A model generated the notes under the pieces. It was not told where the DNA came from, did no database searches, and saw nothing but the letters and a program-made list of their open reading frames with translations. From positions 1 to 64,000 of the forward strand of contig NZ_NAAD01000001.1 in assembly GCF_002093115.1 (NCBI RefSeq): a DNA stretch of 64,000 bases. The letters run 5' to 3'. Origin of the DNA: Geothermobacter hydrogeniphilus. Lineage in GTDB: Bacteria; Desulfobacterota; Desulfuromonadia; Desulfuromonadales; Geothermobacteraceae. The position numbers were made by a program, and so were the translations under genes. Positions 50,802 through 60,214 of the stretch are shown here, piece after piece (the stretch's first letter is position 1; each line of letters opens with the position of its first letter).

Positions 50802-51485
50802 GTGGCCATGGCAAAACTCAAAATCCTCGTTGCCGACGACCATAGTGTGGTTCGGGAAGGAATCCGCCGGTTGCTGGAAAGAGAGGCGGATATCGAGGTT
50901 GTCGCCGAAGCGGAAGATGGCCTTGATACCCTGAAAAAACAGTCACGACATCGACCCGATCTCGTCATCCTCGACCTCGAGATGCCCCGATTGAACGGGA
51001 CCGAGGTGACCAGGCAGCTCTGTGCCGCGTCCCATCCTCCCCGGGTGCTGATCCTCTCCGGTTTTTACTGCGATGATTCCCTGCGGGCGGTCCTCAACGC
51101 CGGCGCGCGTGGCTATCTGCTCAAGGGGGGCGGGGCCAAAGATCTGCTGCCGGCGGTCAGGGCGGTTGCCGCCGGTCGTTATTTCTTCAGCCGGCAGTTG
51201 CAGTCTGATGTGGTCGGCGCCTACCTGGACAAATCTTCCCGGGCGGAAAAGTCCTCCGGTATTCAGCAGCTCAGTGACCGCGAACGGCAGGTTTTTTTAC
51301 TGATCGTCGAAGGATACAATACCGGCAGGATCGCTGATATGCTGAGCATCAGTCCCAAAACCGCCGAAAAACACCGCGCGTCAATTATCCGCAAACTTGG
51401 CGTCAATACCCCGGTCGACATGGTTCGCTACGCCATCCGCCATGGCGTTATTCAGGCCGAAAGTTGGGGGCGCAGACAGGCCTGA
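50802..51485 (+). CDS. NarL/FixJ-type response regulator
   Basis: A 227-residue regulator with an N-terminal receiver (DDHSVVREG, phospho-Asp in VILDLEMP, Lys in YLLKGG) and a C-terminal LuxR-type HTH (LSDRERQVFLLIVEGYNTGRIADML...KTAEKH). The GTG start at 50802 follows GGAG at good spacing; ATG 50808 is an alternative. No partner kinase is adjacent. It converges on the tatD gene with 17 nt between. Confidence 0.93.
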   Translation: MAMAKLKILVADDHSVVREGIRRLLEREADIEVVAEAEDGLDTLKKQSRHRPDLVILDLEMPRLNGTEVTRQLCAASHPPRVLILSGFYCDDSLRAVLNAGARGYLLKGGGAKDLLPAVRAVAAGRYFFSRQLQSDVVGAYLDKSSRAEKSSGIQQLSDRERQVFLLIVEGYNTGRIADMLSISPKTAEKHRASIIRKLGVNTPVDMVRYAIRHGVIQAESWGRRQA

Positions 51486-51502
51486 CCTGTTTTTGTCCGT
51501 GA

Positions 51503-52885
51503 TCATCCCACCTCGTTGTAATCCCGTTTACGAAAATCGACTCCCAGTTCGGCGGCAATCCGCTCGCAGGCGGCAATGTCGATTCCCGGCAGAGTGACCG
51601 CGGTGGCGATCACTTCGGGGATGCAGTCCGTGGCCAGACGGAGAAAGTCCTTGACCGCCTGGTAGCTTCGTTCGCCGAACCCCGATTGACACCACTGCTG
51701 ATAGGTTTCGGCATCGGCCGCGTTGAGCGAAACCGAGAGGGTATCGACCAGGCCTGCCAGGTCCGGCAGGATATTGCGCCCATGGACCAGGTTGGCCTGG
51801 CCGTCGGTGTTGATGCGAACCTTGACACCGTTCTCTTTCAGCCAGGCGGCAACGGTGCGGACCAGGTCGAGACGCAGCAGCGGTTCCCCGTAGCCGCAGA
51901 AGACTACTTCGCTGAAGCGGGATGGGTCGCCGATGGCGGCGATCACCTCGGCGGCGTCCGGTTCGTGATCAAGCTTCAGCTGGTGGCCCTTGACGTTGAA
52001 GTCCTTGAACTTGGCGCAGAACCGGCAACGGTTGGTGCATCGATTGGTGATGTTCAGATAGAGGGAGTCACGGATCTGGTAGGCAATTTTGCTGCTCTGG
52101 TCGATTGTACCGATACCGAACAGCCGATGGGCGTTAAGCTGCGTGATGCGTGACAGATCCTCCAGGCTGATCCCCTTGAGTTCGGCGACTTTTTCGGCCG
52201 TCAGCCGGACATGGGCCGGCTCGTTGCGTCGGCCGCGAAATGTCTGCGGCGCGAGGTAGGGGCAATCGGTTTCGACCAGCAGATATTCGGTGGGAATGGT
52301 TTTGACCACCGCGCGCAGGGCGTCGTTGCGCGGGTAGGTGACCGGTCCGGCAAAGGAGATGAAAAAACCGAGATCAAGACAGGCGCGGGCCAGCTCGGCG
52401 TCACCGCTGAAGCAGTGCAGAACTCCGCGCAGTTCATTCCCCCCGGCCTGCCGCAGCAGGGCCAGGACATCCTCATGGGCGTCACGGTCATGGATGATGA
52501 CCGGCAGTTCGAGTTCGCGGGCCAGGTTGAGCTGCTGGAGAAAAGCCTGGCGCTGAACCTCCCGGGGCGAATGGTCACGATAGTAGTCGAGGCCGATTTC
52601 TCCAATGGCCACCACCTTCTCTTGACCTGCCAGTTTCCGCAGCTCCGCCAGACTCTGATCGTTGACAGCGGTTGCGTCATGAGGGTGAAAGCCGACGGCG
52701 GCATAAATGAAATCATGCGCCGCCGCCAGCTCACAGCTTTTCCTGGAACTTTCGAGATCACAGCCGATGGTGATGATGTGGCTGATCGCGGCTTCTTCGG
52801 CCCGCAGCAGGACCTGGTCGAGATCATCGCCGAACTGGCTGCTGTCGAGGTGGGCGTGGGTATCGATAAGGGGGGCAAGCGCCAT
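51503..52885 (-). CDS. TatD-radical SAM fusion protein
   Basis: A 460-residue fusion. Residues about 1-255 are a TatD-type metal-dependent hydrolase (DTHAHLD, GFHPHDA, EIGLDYY, IIHDRDAHED, HCFSG, ETDCPYL). Residues about 270-460 are a short radical SAM domain with CTNRCRFCAK (CxxxCxxC) near 280-290 and GEPLL. The linked pair is a recognised annotation family (TatD-associated radical SAM), so this is not an assembly error. The ATG at 52885 has GGGAG 7 nt upstream. Last gene of the tmk-holB-ricT-metG run. Confidence 0.93.
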   Translation of the reverse strand: MALAPLIDTHAHLDSSQFGDDLDQVLLRAEEAAISHIITIGCDLESSRKSCELAAAHDFIYAAVGFHPHDATAVNDQSLAELRKLAGQEKVVAIGEIGLDYYRDHSPREVQRQAFLQQLNLARELELPVIIHDRDAHEDVLALLRQAGGNELRGVLHCFSGDAELARACLDLGFFISFAGPVTYPRNDALRAVVKTIPTEYLLVETDCPYLAPQTFRGRRNEPAHVRLTAEKVAELKGISLEDLSRITQLNAHRLFGIGTIDQSSKIAYQIRDSLYLNITNRCTNRCRFCAKFKDFNVKGHQLKLDHEPDAAEVIAAIGDPSRFSEVVFCGYGEPLLRLDLVRTVAAWLKENGVKVRINTDGQANLVHGRNILPDLAGLVDTLSVSLNAADAETYQQWCQSGFGERSYQAVKDFLRLATDCIPEVIATAVTLPGIDIAACERIAAELGVDFRKRDYNEVG

Positions 52886-52968
52886 TTTCAACTCCCGTGT
52901 CAAACCGAATGGGGCGCTTGAAAAAGCGCCCCGAATTGCGGTCGATCTATGTGCGGCAACCTAGTATT

Positions 52969-54504
52969 CTACGCTATCTCAACCCGCGGGAACAGGGGCG
53001 GGGCCTTGGCGATGGCTGTTCCGGCCGTGAGTCCGCCCCAGCCGTCCTTATCGACCAGGCCGGTCTGTTGTGGATCACATCCCAGGGTGGCGAGAATGGT
53101 TTCCGCGGATTGCGGCATGAAGGGGGCAACCAGCAGGGCGATCAGGCGCTGCAGTTCCATCAGGTTGTACATGACGGTAGCGAGACGCGGCTGCAGCGCG
53201 GGATCCTTGGCCAGGGTCCAGGGAGCGGTGTCGTCGATGTACTTGTTGCCGGCGGCGATCAGGCCCCAGATGGAAATCAGTGCCTTGTTGAAGGCCAGGG
53301 CGTTCATCTGCTCATCGACCTGGGCGATGGTCTGCGGCACCAGTTCCTCGATCAGGCGGCGATCGATCTCTTCAAGTTCCCCGGCAGCCGGCAGGATGCC
53401 GGCGAAATACTTGTGCACCATGGAACTGGTGCGGCTGAGCAGGTTGCCGAGGTCGTTGGCGAGGTCGGAATTGATGCGATGAACCAGCGCCGAATGAGAG
53501 AAATCTCCATCGAGACCGAAGGGAACTTCACGCAACAGGAAATAACGGATGGCATCGACCCCGTACTTGTCGATCAGCATGTTCGGCTCGACGACGTTGC
53601 GCAGGCTTTTGCTCATTTTCTGCCCTTCGACGGTCCACCAGCCGTGGGCGAACACTTTTTTCGGCAACGGCAGCCCTGCCGCCAGCAGGAAGGTCGGCCA
53701 GTAGACGGTGTGAAAACGCAGGATGTCCTTGCCGATCACCTGCACGTCGGCCGGCCAGAATTTCTTCACCTTGCCATCCTCGTCCTGCGGATAGCCGAGG
53801 GCGGTGATGTAGTTGGAGAGTGCATCGAACCAGACATAAATAACATGCTTGTCATTGCCGGGAACCGGGATGCCCCAACTGAATGTGGTCCGGGAAATCG
53901 AAAGATCGCGCAGGCCTTCCTTGACGAAGTTGAGAATTTCGTTGCGGCGGCTGCGCGGTTGGATGAAATCGGGGTTCTGCTCGATATGTTCCAGCAACTG
54001 CTGCTGGTACTTGCTCATACGAAAGAAATAGGATTCCTCCTTGAGCTTGTCGGTCGGTCGGCCGCAATCGGGACAGTTACCGTCCATCAGCTGGGTTTCG
54101 GTCCAAAAGGTTTCGCAGGGGGTGCAGTACCAGTCCTCGTACTCCCCGAGGTAGATGTCTCCCTTGGCCTCTATCCGTTCGAACAGCCGGCGTACGCCTT
54201 CCTTGTGCCGCTCCTGGGTGGTGCGGATGAAATCGGTGTTGGCGATGTTCAGCTTTTCCCACAGTCCCTGGAACCGCTGCATGACCCGGTCTGCCAGTTC
54301 CAGCGGGGTCTCTCCCTGGGTCAGGGCCGCCTTCTCAACTTTCTGACCATGCTCGTCAGTGCCGGTGAGAAAGAAAACCTGGTAACCGCGGGCGCGCTTG
54401 TAGCGGGCCAGCACATCGCAGGCAAGGGTGGTGTAGGCGTGCCCGATATGCGGCACGTCATTGACATAATAAATGGGGGTCGTGATGTAAAAACTTTTCG
54501 ACAT
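52969..54504 (-). CDS. metG: Methionyl-tRNA synthetase
   Basis: A 511-residue class I synthetase. HIGH motif at residues 19-22 (PHIGHAY), KMSKS near 297, and a zinc knuckle (CTPCETFW...CPDC near 127-148). It lacks the C-terminal tRNA-binding (EMAP/ARC1-like) domain of longer MetG. It lies 11 nt after ricT and is followed by the tatD fusion. Confidence 0.97.
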   Translation of the reverse strand: MSKSFYITTPIYYVNDVPHIGHAYTTLACDVLARYKRARGYQVFFLTGTDEHGQKVEKAALTQGETPLELADRVMQRFQGLWEKLNIANTDFIRTTQERHKEGVRRLFERIEAKGDIYLGEYEDWYCTPCETFWTETQLMDGNCPDCGRPTDKLKEESYFFRMSKYQQQLLEHIEQNPDFIQPRSRRNEILNFVKEGLRDLSISRTTFSWGIPVPGNDKHVIYVWFDALSNYITALGYPQDEDGKVKKFWPADVQVIGKDILRFHTVYWPTFLLAAGLPLPKKVFAHGWWTVEGQKMSKSLRNVVEPNMLIDKYGVDAIRYFLLREVPFGLDGDFSHSALVHRINSDLANDLGNLLSRTSSMVHKYFAGILPAAGELEEIDRRLIEELVPQTIAQVDEQMNALAFNKALISIWGLIAAGNKYIDDTAPWTLAKDPALQPRLATVMYNLMELQRLIALLVAPFMPQSAETILATLGCDPQQTGLVDKDGWGGLTAGTAIAKAPPLFPRVEIA

Positions 54505-54515
54505 GAATCGGCTCC

Positions 54516-55685
54516 CTATTCCGTCGTCTGCGGTTTACGCCGCCTGCGCCGCCGCCGGCGTTTGGGCTTGCCGTCGCCCGGTTGCGGCTGCTGCTGCGGT
54601 TTTTGTGGTTGGTTGCGTTGCGGCTGATGTCTGTCCTGCGGTCTGCCCTGTGACCGATCGCCGGTTGTTTTTTGTTTGTCCCGGGGCTTTTCCCGCTTCT
54701 GTTCCTGTTTGTTGTCTCCGCCCGATTTCGCCTGGCGACGGTCTCCATCGCCGCGGCCGCTTCGGCGTTTATCACCGCTGCGCCGTTCACGCCGGTCCTG
54801 GCGTCCCGCCGAATCCCGATCCGGCCGGGACTGTCGGGAATCTTCCCGGGCCGCCCCGGTCAACTCCTCGATTTCCCCGGAGGCGAGCTGCTCTCCGGTG
54901 ACCTTGATTTTTTTGCCGTCTCCGGTGCCGAGCAGAACTTCCCGGGAGAGGACATTGACATCCAGAACCTGAACCTTGCAGCCGCAGACCTCGATCTTTT
55001 TCCCGCATTTCGGCAGCCCCTTGCGCAACTTGCAGTAGGTTTCAAATTCGTAGCTGAGACAGCAGAGCAGACGGCCGCACTGGCCCGATATCTTGTTCGG
55101 ATTCAGCGCCAGCCCCTGTTCCTTGGCCATCTTGACCGAGACCGGGGTGAAGTCGGTTAAAAAGGTGCAGCAACAGAGTTCCCTGCCGCAGACGCCAAGG
55201 CCGCCGACCAGTTTGGCTTCATCACGAACGCCGATCTGGCGCATTTCAATCCGGGTATGAAAGTGGTGTGCCAGATCCTTGACCAGTTCGCGAAAATCGA
55301 CCCGCCCGTCGGCGGTGAAAAAGAAAATAATCTTGGATCCGTCAAACAGGTATTCCGCCTTGACCAGCTTCATTTCCATGCGCCGTTGAATGATACGCTG
55401 CTGGCAGAATTTGAGCGCTTCCTGTTCGCGGGTGGAATTGACCGCGGCCAGTTTGAGATCCTCCTCGGTCGCCAGGCGAACCACGCTTTTCAACTCTCGG
55501 GGACAGTCATCTTCGCTCCGCTCTTCGACCGGCGTCACCACTGTTCCCAGGGCGCGCCCGCGGTCTGTTTCGACAACCACCCGCTGACCGACTTCGAGGT
55601 CGAAATCCTGGGCGTTGAAATGGTAGCGTTTTCCGGCGTCGCGGAATTTTATCGTTACGATATGCATACGTCGTTTGTCTTCCAT
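54516..55685 (-). CDS. ricT: PSP1/RicT family protein with long basic tail
   Basis: A 389-residue protein. Residues 1-270 form a PSP1/YaaT domain (VGQRVVVETDRGRALGTVV; GVCGRELCCCTFL; ISGQCGRLLCCLSYE), rich in cysteines. In Bacillus RicT (YaaT) binds an Fe-S cluster and helps RNase Y. Residues about 275-389 are low-complexity Arg/Gln/Lys/Asp/Pro, ending in a run of nine arginines, absent from most YaaT proteins; an RNA contact is possible (inference). ATG 55667 is an alternative start. Between holB and metG, as commonly seen. Confidence 0.88.
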   Translation of the reverse strand: MEDKRRMHIVTIKFRDAGKRYHFNAQDFDLEVGQRVVVETDRGRALGTVVTPVEERSEDDCPRELKSVVRLATEEDLKLAAVNSTREQEALKFCQQRIIQRRMEMKLVKAEYLFDGSKIIFFFTADGRVDFRELVKDLAHHFHTRIEMRQIGVRDEAKLVGGLGVCGRELCCCTFLTDFTPVSVKMAKEQGLALNPNKISGQCGRLLCCLSYEFETYCKLRKGLPKCGKKIEVCGCKVQVLDVNVLSREVLLGTGDGKKIKVTGEQLASGEIEELTGAAREDSRQSRPDRDSAGRQDRRERRSGDKRRSGRGDGDRRQAKSGGDNKQEQKREKPRDKQKTTGDRSQGRPQDRHQPQRNQPQKPQQQPQPGDGKPKRRRRRRRRKPQTTE

Positions 55686-55733
55686 TGAATGTTGATGCTT
55701 TCGCAGAAGAAGGGCATCAATGTGGCCATGTGG

Positions 55734-56705
55734 TCAGGCCGGCGCCAGTCGCTGCAGCAGAACTTCCATCGCCAGTTGCCGGTTCACATTGCGTTCCAGC
55801 TGGAGACGCGTTGCCGCCAGGGCGTCCAGCTTCAACAGCAGGCTTTCTTCCGTTTCCAGCCGGGCGACACGTTCAATTTTTTCACGCAGGTCAAGGTTGA
55901 CCCACTCGTTTTCCGGACGGCCATGTTTGTGCAGCAGCAGATCCCGGAAAAAAGTTTGAAAGATCCCCAGTATTTCCTGCAGCTGTTCCTTCTGGCCGGC
56001 CAGTTTCTCCGCGAATTCGAAACGCGGCAGGATCGAGCCGCCGGTGAGTGCCGTCAACTCACGCAGCAGTTCCCGGCGCTGTTCCAGGTAGAGTCGGCGA
56101 TCTTTGCCGAAAGCTTTTTTAAAGCTTCCTTCGGCCAGGGCGGAGAGGACATGGCTTTCCGCGTCCCCGATACCGAGCTGCTGCTGCAGAACCTGTTGCA
56201 GCACGTCCCGTTGCAGACGCCTGAAGGGCAGCCGCTGGCAGCGGGACCGGATGGTGCTGAGCAGGCGGTCCGGGTGGGCCGACAGCAGGATGATCAGCGC
56301 GTCTCCGGGAGGCTCTTCCAGAGTTTTGAGCAACGCGTTGCCGGCTGCCGGGTTGAGATACTCGGCGCCGTTGATCAGGCAGATTTTCTTCTTCGCCTCC
56401 AGCGGCCGCAGCGACAGGCTGCGCTGCAGCTCGCGTATCTGGTCTATTTTGATGCTGGTCCCTTCAACCTCGAGCAGATGCAGGTCCGGATGGTTGTGAT
56501 GGTCGACCTTGCGGCAGGCGACGCAATCCCCGCATCCGGTTCCCCGGCTGCAGAAGACGGCCCTGGCCACGCCCAGCGCCATCAGGCGTTTGCCGATACC
56601 TTCCGGTCCTTCAAACAGGTAGGCATGGGCCAGTCGGTCGGATGCCAGCGCCCGGCGCAGGATCTCCTTCTGGCTCTGATGACCAAGAATCTGTTCAAAA
56701 GTCAT
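55734..56705 (-). CDS. holB: DNA polymerase III subunit delta'
   Basis: A 323-residue clamp-loader subunit. It begins MTFEQILGHQSQKEILRRAL and has the P-loop-like EGPEGIGKRL, a zinc module (CGDCVACRKVDHHNHPD), and LKTLEEPP. It helps load the beta clamp. ATG 56703-56705 overlaps the tmk stop. ricT follows after 48 nt. Confidence 0.95.
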   Translation of the reverse strand: MTFEQILGHQSQKEILRRALASDRLAHAYLFEGPEGIGKRLMALGVARAVFCSRGTGCGDCVACRKVDHHNHPDLHLLEVEGTSIKIDQIRELQRSLSLRPLEAKKKICLINGAEYLNPAAGNALLKTLEEPPGDALIILLSAHPDRLLSTIRSRCQRLPFRRLQRDVLQQVLQQQLGIGDAESHVLSALAEGSFKKAFGKDRRLYLEQRRELLRELTALTGGSILPRFEFAEKLAGQKEQLQEILGIFQTFFRDLLLHKHGRPENEWVNLDLREKIERVARLETEESLLLKLDALAATRLQLERNVNRQLAMEVLLQRLAPA

Positions 56706-57355
56706 GGTCGATCAGGGGCCGGCAGCGGCAATCGCCGGTTGAGGGCTTGTCGCAATCTCATTTGAACTTCCTCGATGCTGCCACGGGCATCAATAACCGA
56801 TATCGATTTATCTTCGGCGGCGAGTTGAAGATAACCATCGCGAACCCGGTTGTGAAAATCCTCATCCTCGGCTTCGAAACGTCCCTCGTTTTCTCCCTTG
56901 TTCACCCGGTTTCGCTGCCGGGCCCGGGCGACGCCGGCGGTTGTCGGGTAGTCGAGCAACAGGGTGAGATCAGGGCGCGCAGTCCCCACGGCCAGCTTGT
57001 TCATGGTCCTGATCAGGTCGAGGTCAAGCCCTCGGCCGTAGCCCTGATAGGCCAGGGTGGCCGCGGTATAGCGGTCACAGATGACGATCTGACCCCGGGC
57101 CAGGGCGGGGCGGATGACCTCGGCTACGTGCTGGGCGCGGGCCGCCGCGTAGAGCAGCAGTTCCGCGTCGGCCGCCATCCCCTGATGGGCGGGATCAAGC
57201 AGGATGGCCCGTATCCGGTCGGCGATGAGACAGCCTCCCGGTTCACGGGTTCTGAGGACCTCGTAGCCGTTTGATTCCAGCCAGATGGACAGCAGTTCGG
57301 CCTGCGTGGTTTTGCCGGAGCCTTCGACCCCTTCGAGTGTGATGAAAAACGCCAT
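56702..57355 (-). CDS. tmk: Thymidylate kinase
   Basis: A 217-residue kinase that phosphorylates dTMP. P-loop in EGVEGSGKTTQ, then TREPGG, and DRYTAATLAYQGYGRG. The ATG at 57355 is the first that gives the normal N-terminus; it lacks a close Shine-Dalgarno. First gene of the operon, divergent from rnc. Confidence 0.95.
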   Translation of the reverse strand: MAFFITLEGVEGSGKTTQAELLSIWLESNGYEVLRTREPGGCLIADRIRAILLDPAHQGMAADAELLLYAAARAQHVAEVIRPALARGQIVICDRYTAATLAYQGYGRGLDLDLIRTMNKLAVGTARPDLTLLLDYPTTAGVARARQRNRVNKGENEGRFEAEDEDFHNRVRDGYLQLAAEDKSISVIDARGSIEEVQMRLRQALNRRLPLPAPDRP

Positions 57356-57433
57356 GAATTCACTTGATTGAGGTATGACTCCTGAAAGAGAAGCATTATA
57401 GAGAACCGCTCCTGAAAGAATCAAGAGATTTAA

Positions 57434-57507
57434 CCCAAATCCACCGGCTGTTTTGCGGAGCGAGGGTGACGGGACGGGTGAATCCCGAAATTGCTGGTGG
57501 ATTTGGG
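57434..57507. repeat. Palindromic repeat family B, copy B2 (short)
   Basis: 74 bp with ends CCCAAATCCACCGGC and GCTGGTGGATTTGGG. It keeps the left-arm block GAGGGTGACGGGACGGGTG and the right tip, but lacks the core of B1. In the tmk-rnc divergent gap. Confidence 0.92.
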
Positions 57508-57596
57508 TTTCACCCGGGGTGATTGCTTCGAGAAGGCAAAACAGCTATACTTCAGCCCGTTTTGACCGCCAATCCACCAACTATTGGAACCCTTTT

Positions 57597-58277
57597 ATGG
57601 ATACCCTGCAGCAACGACTCGGACACCGGTTTGTCGATCAGGCCCTTCTCAGCCAGGCTTTGACGCACAAGTCCTATGCCAACGAGCACCGTCCCGAAGA
57701 GGCGCAGGACAACGAGCGGCTTGAGTTTCTCGGTGACGCGGTTCTCGACCTGGTGGTCAGTGAAGCACTGCACAGCCGACAGCCGCTTCTCAGCGAAGGG
57801 GAGATGACCAGGATTCGTGCCGAGGTGGTCAGTGAAAAAGGACTCAGTTTCCTGGCGCGCGACCTGGGTGTCGGCAAGCGGTTGCGGTTGGGCCGGGGGG
57901 AGGAGTTGACCGGCGGTCGGGACAAGGACAGCCTGTTGGCCGACGCGACCGAGGCCTTGTTTGGAGCGGTCTTCTGCGACGGCGGATTCGACGCGGCACG
58001 GAAGGTGATTCTCGGGTTGCTGGAGCAGTTGATCACGCGCGCCGTCGACACCAAGTCAGGTCTGGACGCCAAAACCCGCCTGCAGGAAATTCTGCAGGCG
58101 CGCCATGGCCAGTTGCCGAGTTATGTTCTGGCCGGCAGTGAAGGGCCTGACCATGACCGCAGTTATCTGGTTGAAGTCCGGTTTCAGGGGGAAACGATCG
58201 CCGCCGGACGCGGCCGAACCAAGAAACAGGCGGAACAGCAGGCCGCCGCCAGAGCTCTGCGGCAGCTGGAGTCGTGA
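57597..58277 (+). CDS. rnc: Ribonuclease III
   Basis: A 226-residue double-strand RNA endonuclease. Signature NERLEFLGDAVLDLV near residues 40-55, DATEALFGAVF, and a C-terminal dsRNA-binding domain (KTRLQEILQARHG, GRGRTKKQAEQQAAARAL). ATG 57597 gives the standard N-terminus; upstream codons are repeat B2. Its stop overlaps the next GTG by 4 bp. It leads the rnc-radical SAM-era run. Confidence 0.96.
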   Translation: MDTLQQRLGHRFVDQALLSQALTHKSYANEHRPEEAQDNERLEFLGDAVLDLVVSEALHSRQPLLSEGEMTRIRAEVVSEKGLSFLARDLGVGKRLRLGRGEELTGGRDKDSLLADATEALFGAVFCDGGFDAARKVILGLLEQLITRAVDTKSGLDAKTRLQEILQARHGQLPSYVLAGSEGPDHDRSYLVEVRFQGETIAAGRGRTKKQAEQQAAARALRQLES

Positions 58278-59305
58278 AGTGCCGGTCGATTTACCCGATT
58301 TTCCTGTCCCGTTATGGCTGTCGCAGCCGGTGCGTCTATTGCCGGCAGGAAATACATTCTGACGGCGACCGGTCCTGGAGCCCGGAGCAGGTTCAGCAGA
58401 CGCTGGCGACCTGGCTGCCGGAACGCGGAGCCGGCGAGATCGCTTATTACGGCGGCAGTTTCAGCCTGTTGCCGTTATCCCTGCAGCGGGCGTACCTGGA
58501 TGTTGCCGGTGTCTTTGTCGCAGCCGGCCGCGTCCGGGGGATCAGGATTTCAACGCACCCCGCAGGGCTGGGCGACGCGCAGCTTGAAATCCTGCACGGC
58601 CGGCCGGTCAGTTGCGTGGAGGTCGGCTGCCAGAGTTTCTCCGACCGGGTTCTTGAACGGGCCGGTCGGGGGCATGACGCGGCCGATATCCGGGCCGGGG
58701 TGGCGCGCCTGCATTCCCTGAAGGTCAGGATCGGTCTGCAGTTGATGCCCGGGTTGCCGGGCGGGGACCGGGCCGAGGCGCTGGCATCCCTGCGTCAGGC
58801 CCTGCAGTTGCGGCCCGACTTTATCCGCATCTACCCGACCGTCGTGCTGCCCGGAACGCCGCTGGAGGAGATGCTGCTCCGTGGCCGTTACCGGGCCTGG
58901 AGTCTGGATGAGGCGGTTGAAACCTGTGCTGACATGCTGCTGACCTGTCTGCGGGCCGGGATTCCGGTCATTCGTATCGGCCTGCCGCCGCTGGACGTGC
59001 CGGCTGTTGCCGGGCCCCGGCATCCGGCCCTGGGGCAATTGGTCATCTGTCGCCTGTGGCGCCGTGCGCTGGCCGCCGCCCTGGAACAAAAAAATGGTAC
59101 TATCCAGGTGTCACCCGTCAGCCTGAGTGATGTCCTCGGTCACCGCAGGTCGAATCTCCGTTTTCTGCAGGAGAGATTCGGCCCCCTGGCTGTCAGGACA
59201 TCCAGGACCCTGGACCGGCATTCTTTTCTGGTCGGTTCCGAACTCTTTTCCTGGCCCGAGATGGCTGCGGCGGGTTCCCATAGTGAGGCATATTATGCAG
59301 CATGA
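58274..59305 (+). CDS. Radical SAM protein (Elp3-like N-terminal type)
   Basis: A 343-residue protein with the cluster motif CRSRCVYC (CxxxCxxC, residues 16-23), YYGGSFSLLP and VEVGCQSFSDRVL, and a late IGLPPLD region. It resembles the radical SAM half of Elp3-like proteins but has no acetyltransferase half. The GTG start overlaps rnc, and era starts inside its 3' end. Substrate unknown. Confidence 0.85.
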   Translation: MKCRSIYPIFLSRYGCRSRCVYCRQEIHSDGDRSWSPEQVQQTLATWLPERGAGEIAYYGGSFSLLPLSLQRAYLDVAGVFVAAGRVRGIRISTHPAGLGDAQLEILHGRPVSCVEVGCQSFSDRVLERAGRGHDAADIRAGVARLHSLKVRIGLQLMPGLPGGDRAEALASLRQALQLRPDFIRIYPTVVLPGTPLEEMLLRGRYRAWSLDEAVETCADMLLTCLRAGIPVIRIGLPPLDVPAVAGPRHPALGQLVICRLWRRALAAALEQKNGTIQVSPVSLSDVLGHRRSNLRFLQERFGPLAVRTSRTLDRHSFLVGSELFSWPEMAAAGSHSEAYYAA

Positions 59306-60194
59306 AGTTCATCGCGGCGGTTACGTCGCCCTGGTGGGGCGTCCCAATGTCGGCAAATCGACCCTGCTCAACCGTATTCTCGGGCAGAAGATCGCCATCA
59401 CCTCGCCCAAACCCCAGACCACCCGCAACCGGATTCTCGGCATCCTGCATCGTCCTGATGCCCAGGTGATGTTTCTCGATACGCCCGGCATTCACCATGC
59501 GGCCGGCAACAAGCTCAACCGTTACATGGTCAGCCAGGCGCACGGCGCCATGAATGATGTTGACTGCATCATGCTGCTGGTTGAAGCGGACCGCCCGGTG
59601 ACGGCGGCCGAAGAGTCCGTTATTCGTTCCATCTCCCAGTCCGGTCGTCCGGCACTGCTGGTGATCAACAAGATCGACCGGGTCGCGCCGCCGGCCCTGC
59701 TCGACCTGATCCGGCGCTACAGCGAATTGCACGATTTTCTTGAAATCGTGCCGGTGTCGGCTCTCAAGGGAGATGGTATCGAACAACTGCTTGACGCTCT
59801 GCTGCCCCATCTTCCGGAAGGTCCGCCGCTCTATCCCGAAGAGATGGTGACCGACCAGCCGGAACGATTCATCGTTGCCGAGATGATTCGCGAGCAGGTG
59901 CTGAAAAAACTGCAGAAGGAAATCCCCTACGGGACCGCGGTGCAGATTGAACTGTTCGAAGATCAGCCGGAGCGGGATCTGGTGGAGATCCATGCCGTCA
60001 TTCACGTTGAACGGGAACCGCACAAACGTATTCTGGTCGGCAAGGGGGGCAGCATGATCCGTTCCATCGGACAGGCCGCCCGGTTCGACATCGAGCGCCT
60101 GCTCGACACCAGGGTGTTTCTCAAACTCTTTGTCCGCGTCGATCGCGACTGGACCCGGTCCGATCGCCTGTTGCGTGAATTCGGATACGAGTGA
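59295..60194 (+). CDS. era: GTPase Era
   Basis: A 299-residue GTPase required for 30S ribosome maturation. G1 [14 protein letters not shown]3 DTPGIHH, G4 NKID, then a KH domain (RILVGKGGSMIRSIGQAAR). ATG 59295 with GAGG upstream overlaps the previous gene by 11 bp. Confidence 0.97.
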   Translation: MQHEVHRGGYVALVGRPNVGKSTLLNRILGQKIAITSPKPQTTRNRILGILHRPDAQVMFLDTPGIHHAAGNKLNRYMVSQAHGAMNDVDCIMLLVEADRPVTAAEESVIRSISQSGRPALLVINKIDRVAPPALLDLIRRYSELHDFLEIVPVSALKGDGIEQLLDALLPHLPEGPPLYPEEMVTDQPERFIVAEMIREQVLKKLQKEIPYGTAVQIELFEDQPERDLVEIHAVIHVEREPHKRILVGKGGSMIRSIGQAARFDIERLLDTRVFLKLFVRVDRDWTRSDRLLREFGYE

Positions 60195-60214
60195 CGTGAT
60201 CAGCAAACTGAAAA

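Noticed and set aside
51503-52885. TatD-radical SAM junction as a misassembly
   Set aside because: The frame is continuous and the fusion is a recognised protein family.
52897-54627. 576-residue plus-strand ORF over metG
   Set aside because: Antisense shadow; metG shows HIGH, KMSKS and zinc motifs.
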